A stretch of DNA of 64,000 nt from Burkholderiales bacterium (GTDB taxonomy: Bacteria > Pseudomonadota > Gammaproteobacteria > Burkholderiales > Burkholderiaceae_E): contig JAIYCW010000009.1 of the NCBI GenBank assembly GCA_027487815.1, forward strand, positions 34,182 through 98,181. The letters run 5' to 3'. Shown here one piece after another: positions 56,931-64,000 of this stretch. Within the stretch, counting starts at the first letter, position 1. The number at the start of each line of letters is the position of its first letter. Below the pieces are notes generated by a model. It did no database searches. It was not told the origin of the DNA and saw nothing but the letters and a program-made list of their open reading frames with translations. A program made the translations under genes and the position numbers.

Positions 56931-59587
56931 GGCGTTCCTGAATCGTTGATGGCAGGTTGGTCGGAATTCATCAGTGCCTTCCACTGTGCCAACAGGTCGA
57001 GTGCCTGGCGAGGGCTAATATCATCAGGCTGCAGGCTATGCAACTCTCCGAGGATCGCCGATTGACTTGCACTTAGGGATGAGTCACTGTCCACGTCAGG
57101 GTCAGTGGTCGGTGGCGCAAAGAGATCAAACTGCGAAGGGTCGAATTGAGCTGCGGATTGTTCAAGTTGCTGCAGGCGTTTGCGGGCTGACTGAATCACC
57201 GCACCAGGCACCCCGGCAAGTCGGGCAACCTGCAAGCCATAACTTTGATTGGCTGGGCCCTCGCGCAATTGATGAAGAAACACCACCTTGCCTTGATGCT
57301 CAACCGCAGCAAGGTGCCGGTTGAAGGCCCCGCCAAATGACTGACCAAGTGCGGTGATTTCGAAGTAATGGGTAGCGAACAGCGTCAGGCACCGATTATG
57401 CTCTGCCAGGCGTTCTGCAATTGCATGCGCGAGCGAAAGGCCGTCATAGGTTGACGTGCCCCGGCCGATTTCATCCATCAATACCAAGGAGCGTTCGCTC
57501 GCCAAGTGGAGAATGCTTGCGGCCTCGGTCATTTCGACCATGAAGGTGGAGCGCCCGCCTGCCAAATCATCTGATGCACCGATGCGGGTCAGGATGCGAT
57601 CAATGGGTCCGAGCTCGCAGGATGTTGCCGGCACAAAGCTGCCAACATAAGCCAGCAATACAATCAAGGCGACCTGACGCATGTAGGTGGATTTGCCGCC
57701 CATGTTGGGCCCGGTAATCAGCATCAAACGCTGCTGGGTATCGAGCACGCAGTCGTTGGCAATGAATTGCCGCACCTGGGCTTGCACCACCGGATGCCGA
57801 CCTGATTCAATGCGAATACCAATGCCTGTGCTGAATCTGGGCGGGCTCCATTGTTCCCGCGCTGCCACCTGGGCTAGTGCCTGGATCACATCCACGTGAG
57901 CGCTGGCCTGAGCTAACGCCTGCAGTGGGATCACATAAGGTTGCAATCCCGCCAGCAACGCTTCATAAAGCACCCGCTCCCGCGACAGGGCGCGTTGTTT
58001 GGCAGAGAGCGCCTTGTCTTCGAAGGCCTTGAGTTCTGGCGTGATGTAGCGCTCAGCGCCTTTAAGAGTTTGACGGCGACGGTAGTCATCGGGTACTCGG
58101 GCTGCCTGCCCGTGGGTCACCTCGATATAAAACCCATGTACCTGATTAAAGCCCACCCGCAGGGTGCCAATACCTGTGCGCTCCCGCTCACGTTGCTCAA
58201 ACTCAAGTAAAAACTGGTCGCAATGCTGATCCAGCGCTCGCAGCTCATCAAGCTGCGCATCAAAGCCGTCGCGAAACACTCCACCTTCGCGCGCCAAAGC
58301 GGCGGGCTCGGGCGCCAACTGGTCAATAAGTAAAGCAGCAAGAGGCGGTGGCGCAATCAGGCTGGCCAGTTGATCAGTAAAGCGGGCTGCGCAAGGCTGC
58401 AGCGAGGCACATAATCGATCAAGCGCGGTAAACGCATCACGCAATGCCGCTAGCTCTCGGGGGCGCACGCTGCCTAGTGCAATCCGGGTCGTGATGCGCT
58501 CGATATCGGGAATCTCGCGCAGAATCGTGGCCAGCTGCTGAGGCAGATTGGTTGAGCTTTCAAGCAGCGCCGCGATCTGGTTCTGTCGGACGAGTGCACC
58601 CTGATGCGGATGATGAGGGTTCTGATGCGGCTCCACCAACCAGCGCCTCAGCAAGCGAGCCCCCCCGCTGCTGCGGGTTTCATCGAGCAGGCTAAACAAG
58701 GTGGGGCTGGGTTCGCCACGCAGGGTTTCAAACAGCTCAAGATTGCGCTGGGCGACCGCGTCGAGCATAAGCCGCTCGCTCAGATCCATCCGCTCAATAC
58801 TTCGAATATGGGAGGGCCAATGCCCCTGGGTTCGTTTCAAATAGCTCAAGAGCGCGCCGAGTGCTCCCAGCACAGGATCGCCCGCAGCAATCCCAAACCC
58901 CTCCAGCGAACTCACCCCCAAAAGCTCGCGCCACTGCTGCAGTCCCGAAGCGCTGGCAAATTGCGCGGCTCCGAGCTTGAGGGTTGCCCCTTTAAAGCCG
59001 CTTTGCTGAAGCTGTGCAAAAGCCTCCTCAGCGCTTTCGGGCAACAACACTTCGGCCGCTTGCATCGCCTGAAGCTGGCCCACCCAATCGGCACAGTCGA
59101 GCACCACCATGCAGCGCCCGCTGGCCAACACCAATGCGGCCAAATGTGCCCGTTGCCCCGAAATCGGCAACACGGCCACCAAGGAGCGGTCTTCACGTTC
59201 GGGGAGCAACTGGGTGTCCGACAGGGTGCCCGGCGTAACGATCCGCACGACCTTGCGTTCTACCGGCCCTTTGCTGGTGGCGGGATCGCCAATCTGCTCG
59301 CAAATCGCTACCGAGCGTCCGAGCTTGACCAGGCGGGCAAGATACTGATCTACAGCATGTACCGGAACGCCAGCCATGGGAATCGGGGCACCCGCAGAAG
59401 CACCGCGCTGCGTCAGGGTGATGCCCAGAAGTTGCGCCCCAAGTTGCGCATCTTCGTAAAACAATTCGTAGAAGTCGCCCATCCGGTAAAACAGGAGGGT
59501 GTCCGGATGTTCGGCTTTGATACGCAGAAACTGCTGCATCATCGGCGTGTGGCCAGCGTGTGCCCCCGCCAGTGTGCCGCTAGTCAT
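56927..59587 (-). CDS. mutS: DNA mismatch repair protein MutS
   Basis: An 886-residue mismatch-recognition ATPase. The N-terminal domain begins with [16 protein letters not shown] and contains the mismatch-probing GDFYELF (Phe-x-Glu). The clamp and lever helices fill the middle, and the ATPase domain has Walker [15 protein letters not shown] and the Walker B/signature region [17 protein letters not shown]. Length is close to E. coli (853). It lies 5 bases after the enoyl-CoA hydratase gene and overlaps the phosphoesterase gene by 4 bases. Confidence 0.98.
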   Translation of the reverse strand: MTSGTLAGAHAGHTPMMQQFLRIKAEHPDTLLFYRMGDFYELFYEDAQLGAQLLGITLTQRGASAGAPIPMAGVPVHAVDQYLARLVKLGRSVAICEQIGDPATSKGPVERKVVRIVTPGTLSDTQLLPEREDRSLVAVLPISGQRAHLAALVLASGRCMVVLDCADWVGQLQAMQAAEVLLPESAEEAFAQLQQSGFKGATLKLGAAQFASASGLQQWRELLGVSSLEGFGIAAGDPVLGALGALLSYLKRTQGHWPSHIRSIERMDLSERLMLDAVAQRNLELFETLRGEPSPTLFSLLDETRSSGGARLLRRWLVEPHQNPHHPHQGALVRQNQIAALLESSTNLPQQLATILREIPDIERITTRIALGSVRPRELAALRDAFTALDRLCASLQPCAARFTDQLASLIAPPPLAALLIDQLAPEPAALAREGGVFRDGFDAQLDELRALDQHCDQFLLEFEQRERERTGIGTLRVGFNQVHGFYIEVTHGQAARVPDDYRRRQTLKGAERYITPELKAFEDKALSAKQRALSRERVLYEALLAGLQPYVIPLQALAQASAHVDVIQALAQVAAREQWSPPRFSTGIGIRIESGRHPVVQAQVRQFIANDCVLDTQQRLMLITGPNMGGKSTYMRQVALIVLLAYVGSFVPATSCELGPIDRILTRIGASDDLAGGRSTFMVEMTEAASILHLASERSLVLMDEIGRGTSTYDGLSLAHAIAERLAEHNRCLTLFATHYFEITALGQSFGGAFNRHLAAVEHQGKVVFLHQLREGPANQSYGLQVARLAGVPGAVIQSARKRLQQLEQSAAQFDPSQFDLFAPPTTDPDVDSDSSLSASQSAILGELHSLQPDDISPRQALDLLAQWKALMNSDQPAINDSGTP

Positions 59588-59592
59588 GGCGT

Positions 59593-60384
59593 TTAGCGCC
59601 CGTGAAATACGGGCTTGCTTTTGGCTACAAAAGCAGCAATCGCACCCTTGGCATCGTCCGTGGCTGCCATGGCCGCAATCGACTGCGACTCATACTCCAT
59701 TTGAGTTTCCAGCGGGGTGTTGCCGCCAAGCTGGACCAGTCGCTTGATCCCGCGATGTGCCAGTGGCGGGCCAGCAGCTATCCGGGTGGCCAGCGCCTCA
59801 ACAGTGCTCAACAAGTCCGCCGCAGGCACGACCTGATTGACCAGCCCCCAGCTCAGCGCCTCATCAGCATTGAGCGTGCGGTTGGTCAGAAAAAGCTCCA
59901 GCGCGCGGCGGGGCCCAAGCAAGCGGGTCAGAAAGTAGGTGGAGCTGCCATCCGGGGTCAGGCCAATCTGGGTGTAGGCACTGGTGAAGCGTGCACTGCT
60001 TGTACACACGGCCAGATCGCATCCCGCCATAAGTGAAAGCCCGCCACCGGCCGCAACCCCGTTAACAGCAGCAATTACTGGAGCATGGCCGCCCGCGAAG
60101 CGCGAAATGGCGCTGTGCAAGCCGCCGGTCATTTGCATCGCCAACAAGGGAGTCTTTTCAGGATCTGCTGCAAAACCACCGACATCGCCGCCCGCGCAAA
60201 ACGCCTTGTCCCCCGCGCCTGTAATCACAATCGCCCGCACGCTGGCGTCCATACAAAGCTTGGTGGCGAGATCAGCCAGCTCGTTGGTCATGGTGAGGCT
60301 GAGCGCGTTAAATTGAGTGGGGCGATTCAGTGTGATCCAGCACACCGCTTGGCGTTGCTCGACGATCAGGGTTTCATAGGCCAT
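59593..60384 (-). CDS. enoyl-CoA hydratase/isomerase family protein
   Basis: A 263-residue crotonase-fold protein of normal length. The oxyanion-hole segments [12 protein letters not shown] and [18 protein letters not shown] are intact, and the [18 protein letters not shown] block is typical of the family. Members add water to or isomerise enoyl-CoA esters in fatty or aromatic acid breakdown. The Asp in [10 protein letters not shown], rather than a Glu, points to the PaaG-like isomerase subgroup more than to a plain hydratase, but this is not decisive. It lies between an inositol monophosphatase gene and mutS, and could be co-transcribed with both. Confidence 0.88.
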   Translation of the reverse strand: MAYETLIVEQRQAVCWITLNRPTQFNALSLTMTNELADLATKLCMDASVRAIVITGAGDKAFCAGGDVGGFAADPEKTPLLAMQMTGGLHSAISRFAGGHAPVIAAVNGVAAGGGLSLMAGCDLAVCTSSARFTSAYTQIGLTPDGSSTYFLTRLLGPRRALELFLTNRTLNADEALSWGLVNQVVPAADLLSTVEALATRIAAGPPLAHRGIKRLVQLGGNTPLETQMEYESQSIAAMAATDDAKGAIAAFVAKSKPVFHGR

Positions 60385-60429
60385 TTCAAGCGCTCTCCGT
60401 GGATAACGAACAAACGATTCAGGTTGCGA

Positions 60430-61236
60430 TCAATGCTTCAACAAAGGCAAGAGTGCAGCAAACACCTTCGGATTGGCCGCCAATACTTCATCGCCAAACA
60501 GGTGATTGGGCTCGGCCGCGAAATCGCCAATCAAGCCACCGGCTTCGGTCACCAATAGCGCGCCTGCTGCCACATCCCAGGGTGAGAGCCCCAGCTCGAA
60601 AAATCCATCGTATCGGCCGCTGGCGACATAAGCCAGATCAAGTGCCGCAGCCCCGGGGCGCCGTACTGCCGCTGTCTTCTCTGTGATGCCGTGGAGCATA
60701 CGCAGGTAACGTGGCAAATCATGCAGCTTGCGATACGGAAATCCAGTGCCGATCAAAGCTTCATCCAGTTTCGTGCGCTTGGAGACCCGAATCCGGCGGT
60801 CGTTCAAAAAAGCACCGCGCCCCTTGGAGGCCAGAAAAAGCTCATTACGGTTGGGGTCGTATACCAAACCCTGGGTCAGCACGCCGCGCTCCATCAAGGC
60901 TATCGACACTGCATAGTGCGGCAGACCGTGGATGAAATTGGTGGTGCCATCCAGCGGGTCGATAATCCAGATCGCCTCAGCGGTTTTGGGATCGTCGGGT
61001 TTCGTGGCTTTGGGGCCAACCGTAATGCCGAACTCCTCGCCAAGCACACAATGATGCGGAAAGGACTCGAAGAGGATGTCGATAATCGCCCGTTCGCTGG
61101 CCTGATCGACCTCAGTGACAAAATCATTGCGATCCTTGCGGGTCACCTGAATCTTGTCCAGATCATCGCTGGCACGGGTGATAATGCGCCCTGCCTGACG
61201 CGCGGCTTTCACCGCAATTGTGAGCATCGGATGCAT
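60430..61236 (-). CDS. suhB: inositol monophosphatase family protein (SuhB-like)
   Basis: A 268-residue Mg2+-dependent sugar-phosphate phosphatase. The metal motifs are LGEEFG, WIIDPLDGTTNFIHGLP and SPWDVAAGALLVTEAGG. The length and sequence match SuhB, which also has a role in ribosome assembly and transcription in E. coli. The ATG at 61236 (MHPMLTIAVKAAR) is the family N-terminus; the open frame continues to 61422 through trmJ on the other strand without sense. It is divergent from trmJ with only 33 bases between the starts. Confidence 0.92.
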   Translation of the reverse strand: MHPMLTIAVKAARQAGRIITRASDDLDKIQVTRKDRNDFVTEVDQASERAIIDILFESFPHHCVLGEEFGITVGPKATKPDDPKTAEAIWIIDPLDGTTNFIHGLPHYAVSIALMERGVLTQGLVYDPNRNELFLASKGRGAFLNDRRIRVSKRTKLDEALIGTGFPYRKLHDLPRYLRMLHGITEKTAAVRRPGAAALDLAYVASGRYDGFFELGLSPWDVAAGALLVTEAGGLIGDFAAEPNHLFGDEVLAANPKVFAALLPLLKH

Positions 61237-61269
61237 AAATGATCCCGGAAAACCCTCTATTGTAATTCC

Positions 61270-62085
61270 ATGCACCAAAAATCCCCGCATAGCCTGAATC
61301 ACTTGCGAATCGTGCTGGTTCAACCCACCCATGCGGGCAACGTCGGCTCGGTGGCTCGCGCAATGCGCGTCATGGGGCTCAAGCAGCTGTGGATCGTGGA
61401 GCCTGGCAAGGAGCGACTGCATAGAAAACAGGATGCGATCGCGCTGGCCAGTGGCGCGATAGATGTGTTGGAGTCGATCCGCTACGTGGCGAGCTTGCCG
61501 GAAGCGCTGGCTGATTGCACTTTAGCCGTGGCGGTGTCCGCCGCCAGCCGTGAGTTCGGGCCGCCAGCCATGCCGCCCGAGCCGGTAATTGACGAGGTGT
61601 TTGCTGAAATAGAACAAACCGCACGAGAAGTGGCGTTGGTCTTTGGCACCGAGCGCACCGGGCTGTTGATTGAGGAAGTGGCGCAGTGTCAGCGGGTGAT
61701 CAGCATTCCGGGCGTTTCGGACTATCACTCCCTAAACTTGTCCCAGGCCGTACAACTGATTTGCTATCTGGCCAGGCGTCGAGCCCTGGCAGGCAGCGAT
61801 CCCGCGCTGGATGTTGTGCGGGCCCATGAGACGCAGCCTGAGTTTCCCCAGCCAGAGCCCGCTACGCTCGGCGCCATCGAAGGGCTCATGGAGCATCTTG
61901 AACAGGCACTGGTTGCGATTGATTATCTTGATCCCGAGCATCCCAAAAAACTCATGCCTCGCATGCGCCGGCTTGTTGCTCGCTCACGCCTCGAGGCCGA
62001 GGAGGTCCATCTATTGCGAGGTATCTGCAAGAAAATGCTGCAGGCTGCCGAGCGGGCCGCTGCTGTGTCAAAACGGGAGGCTTGA
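61270..62085 (+). CDS. trmJ: tRNA (cytidine/uridine-2'-O-)-methyltransferase TrmJ
   Basis: A 271-residue SPOUT-class methyltransferase that 2'-O-methylates position 32 of the tRNA anticodon loop. The N-terminus shows VLVQPTHAGNVGSVARAMRVMG, and the SAM-binding knot is VFGTERTGLLIEEV with IPGVSDYHSLNLSQAV. A C-terminal extension (about 165-271) of alpha helices is typical of TrmJ. It faces suhB. Its stop lies 2 bases before the next gene's start. Confidence 0.95.
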   Translation: MHQKSPHSLNHLRIVLVQPTHAGNVGSVARAMRVMGLKQLWIVEPGKERLHRKQDAIALASGAIDVLESIRYVASLPEALADCTLAVAVSAASREFGPPAMPPEPVIDEVFAEIEQTAREVALVFGTERTGLLIEEVAQCQRVISIPGVSDYHSLNLSQAVQLICYLARRRALAGSDPALDVVRAHETQPEFPQPEPATLGAIEGLMEHLEQALVAIDYLDPEHPKKLMPRMRRLVARSRLEAEEVHLLRGICKKMLQAAERAAAVSKREA

Positions 62086-62087
62086 GG

Positions 62088-63308
62088 ATGGCGAGTGACA
62101 GCATCGATCCGGCTGGGCAAGCCAGCGAGGTTCCGGCGGTCTGGATGAGAGGGGGAAGCTGCAAGGGCTTATTTTTTCAGATGCGAGATTTGCCGCGCTT
62201 GCCCCGAAGCCGCGATGCCTTGTTGCTGCGTTTGATGGGCAGTCCTGACCCGCATGAAACCCAAACCGATGGCGTCGGTGGGGCGAGCGCCAGCACAAGT
62301 AAAGTGGTGGTGGTGTGGCCCTCGTTGCGTGAAGATGCAGATCTCGACTTCATGGTGGGGCACATCGAATGCGCAAGTGCCCAAATCGATTGGAGCCGCA
62401 ATTGCGAGCATCTCAGTGCAGCGGTGGCCAGCTTTGCGATTGACCAAGGGCTGGTGACGCCTCAAGAGGGCATGACGAAAGTTCGCCTGTGGCAAAGCCA
62501 GCTGGGCCAGTTGATTGAGGCTCATGTGCCGGTGCAGCAGGGCAAAGCGCTTGAAGGCGGGGCGTTTGAGGAGCCGGGGGTGGCTTTCAGCGGAAGTGAA
62601 ATTCGGCTGGAGTTTTTCGCGTTGCCTGAGCGCCCTGTGCTTGAAGGTCAGGCGAGTGGGTTTTTGCCCACCGGTCAGGTTCAAGATAAATTTGAACTCG
62701 AGGTGGTTGGCCTGGTGCAGGCGAGCCTCCTGTGCGTGGATGAAGCGCTGGTAGTGGTCAAGGCACAAAGTCTGGGGCTGACCGGTCGCGAGCTGCCTGC
62801 GGAGTTGCTGCGCCAGCGCAAGCTTCCGGCTTTGCTTGAGCGCGTGCGCGCCCAAGCTGCTGTGCGCATGGGGTTTGTGCTGCACGAAGCCGATGCTGCC
62901 TTGATTTCGCCTTTGCATCCCAAGCTTGTTTGGGTCGCTCCGCCTGTGGCGTACAAAACCGAACGTGGCGAGGCGATTTCGGCCGAGGCGATGGACCTGT
63001 CGGCCCGTCTGCTTGTGAAGGGTCGGCTGCTAGCCGATCTGCCAGGCCCAGCAGCCGTTGCACTGGCGGCCTGTGCCGCCTTACCGGGGTCAGTCACCCA
63101 TGAAATTGCCCGAACCTTGCCCGGCGTGCCCACCCGGATTGGCCACCCATCAGGAGTATTGACAATAGGGGCACAGGTGCGTGAAACCCTCAGTGGCTGG
63201 CGCTTTGAAAAAACGGTGCTTTCCCATTCGGCCCGCAAGCTCATGTCGGGACGCGTGCACGCGCCTGCGCGATGGGCAGTAGAATCCGGGGATTCGAGGG
63301 CCAGCTGA
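62088..63308 (+). CDS. PrpF-family isomerase with an altered conserved loop
   Basis: A 406-residue protein of the PrpF/4-oxalomesaconate tautomerase group (DAP-epimerase-like double-barrel fold). The N-terminal AVWMRGGSCKGLFF, the GVGGASASTSKVVVVW segment with the catalytic-type Lys, and the late RIGHPSGVLTIGA are all family marks. In the PrpF members I recall, the loop reads roughly GNCGNLSAAV; here it reads RNCEHLSAAV, keeping the Cys but not the flanking glycines. No acnD or prpB is nearby. The ATG at 62088 follows GGGAGG with 7-base spacing. Substrate unknown. Confidence 0.85.
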   Translation: MASDSIDPAGQASEVPAVWMRGGSCKGLFFQMRDLPRLPRSRDALLLRLMGSPDPHETQTDGVGGASASTSKVVVVWPSLREDADLDFMVGHIECASAQIDWSRNCEHLSAAVASFAIDQGLVTPQEGMTKVRLWQSQLGQLIEAHVPVQQGKALEGGAFEEPGVAFSGSEIRLEFFALPERPVLEGQASGFLPTGQVQDKFELEVVGLVQASLLCVDEALVVVKAQSLGLTGRELPAELLRQRKLPALLERVRAQAAVRMGFVLHEADAALISPLHPKLVWVAPPVAYKTERGEAISAEAMDLSARLLVKGRLLADLPGPAAVALAACAALPGSVTHEIARTLPGVPTRIGHPSGVLTIGAQVRETLSGWRFEKTVLSHSARKLMSGRVHAPARWAVESGDSRAS

Positions 63309-63344
63309 GGCTTTCGAGCGGATCTGTAGCCTAAGGAGGGCAGG

Positions 63345-64000
63345 GTGCCATTTCGCCGCTTTCGTGAAGACATCGCCACAGTGCTGGAGCGTGATCCGGC
63401 AGCGCGTTCGGCCATCGAGGTGGTGTTGTGTTATCCAGGCATTCATGCGGTATGGATTCATCGGGTGGCGGCGAAGTTTTGGCGTGCGCGCCTGCATACC
63501 CTGGCCCGCTGGATCTCGCATTGGGGCCGTTGGCTTACCGGCATTGAAATTCACCCGGGCGCCAAGCTGGGTCGGCGCGTATTTATCGATCACGGCATGG
63601 GCGTAGTGGTTGGCGAAACAGCCGAAATTGGCGACGACTGCACGATTTACCAGGGCGTAACTCTGGGCGGCACTTCACTGGACGGCGGCAAGCGTCATCC
63701 AACCCTATTGCGCGGTGTTGTAGTCGGCGCAGGAGCCAAGGTTCTCGGGCCGTTTACTGTTGGAGCGAATGCGCGTATTGGCTCCAATTCGGTAGTGGTC
63801 AAGGAGGTGCCTCCGGGCGCGACGGCTGTCGGGATTCCGGCTCGCATCATCTTGCATGAAGCGGATAAAAAGCGCGAGGAGCAGGCCGCGCGGATGGGGT
63901 TCTCAGCCTACGCAGTCACCGGCAATCAAGACGATCCATTGGCCAATGCGATTACGCAGCTGATTGATCATGTGGCTGAGCAGGATCGGCGGATTGAAGA
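63345..64000 (+). CDS. cysE: serine O-acetyltransferase, N-terminal part (cut by window end)
   Basis: An open frame of 218 codons that runs off the window. It starts with GTG at 63345, and AGGAGG (63334-63339) stands 5 bases upstream. The helical N-terminus (about 1-60) leads into a left-handed beta helix of hexapeptide repeats, with [17 protein letters not shown] and [15 protein letters not shown] giving the catalytic His-Asp region of CysE. It acetylates serine with acetyl-CoA, the first step of cysteine synthesis. The shorter helical cap resembles the EpsC/short CysE form. trmJ-cysE neighbours are common; here the PrpF gene lies between. Confidence 0.95.
   Translation, partial: MPFRRFREDIATVLERDPAARSAIEVVLCYPGIHAVWIHRVAAKFWRARLHTLARWISHWGRWLTGIEIHPGAKLGRRVFIDHGMGVVVGETAEIGDDCTIYQGVTLGGTSLDGGKRHPTLLRGVVVGAGAKVLGPFTVGANARIGSNSVVVKEVPPGATAVGIPARIILHEADKKREEQAARMGFSAYAVTGNQDDPLANAITQLIDHVAEQDRRIE

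Noticed and set aside
58604..59596. Plus-strand 330-residue open frame
   Set aside because: It is entirely antisense to mutS, has no recognisable motif, and the codon pattern follows mutS.

Overview
The window looks like ordinary chromosome of a betaproteobacterium, most likely Burkholderiales. The signs are a Bug/TctC periplasmic binding protein, an aceE-aceF-lpdA operon in which the dihydrolipoamide dehydrogenase carries its own lipoyl domain, an AlgZ/AlgR-type two-component pair near hemC-hemD-hemX-hemY, and a trpS / methyltransferase / dapA / bamC / MBL-hydrolase block. Coding density is very high, many neighbours overlap by 4 bases (ATGA or GTGA), and I see no insertion sequence, integrase, CRISPR array, rRNA or prophage. 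The genus cannot be decided from this sequence alone.

Layout. 1-5.8 kb: end of a Bug-type solute-binding protein, two Rossmann-fold oxidoreductases, a PAS-GGDEF diguanylate cyclase, a tRNA-Asn with a terminator, and a sterol-desaturase-family membrane protein. 5.8-19.2 kb: a carbon-entry region with a FixL/FixJ-like two-component system divergent from the pyruvate dehydrogenase operon, then a TRAP transporter whose binding protein resembles the 2-oxoacid binder TakP. 19.3-31.7 kb: argH, an AlgZ/AlgR-like pair, an opposite-strand hydrolase, hemCDXY, an opposite-strand SDR-aldehyde dehydrogenase cassette that runs into hemY, ppa and a methyltransferase. 31.7-38 kb: a FemAB-like acyltransferase, glutamine-dependent nadE, a PII protein, DUF4126, Smr, trxB and a CRP-like regulator. 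38-47.7 kb: ftsK, lolA, a D-amino-acid PLP enzyme, an MFS exporter, rarA, serS and trpS. 47.7-54.5 kb: a PAS-PAS-GAF-GGDEF-EAL protein, a methyltransferase, dapA, bamC, an MBL hydrolase and an alanine-rich 11-mer-repeat lipoprotein. 54.7-64 kb: a RoxA-like ribosomal oxygenase, a metallophosphoesterase, mutS, an enoyl-CoA hydratase, an inositol monophosphatase, trmJ, a PrpF-family isomerase and the start of cysE.

How the genes work together. Most are housekeeping: central carbon (PDH), haem synthesis, arginine, lysine, cysteine and NAD synthesis, tRNA charging, outer-membrane assembly (LolA, BamC), DNA repair and chromosome segregation. The most suggestive group is the sensor/regulator pair, the PDH complex and the 2-oxoacid-type TRAP transporter, which together could form a pyruvate uptake-and-oxidation module. 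No wholly new system stands out. The better leads are the uncharacterised 164-residue membrane protein coupled to the TRAP permease, the 11-residue-repeat lipoprotein, an EAL domain with an altered metal-binding loop, a PrpF homologue with an altered conserved loop, and a hemY gene whose last 41 codons are antisense to its neighbour.
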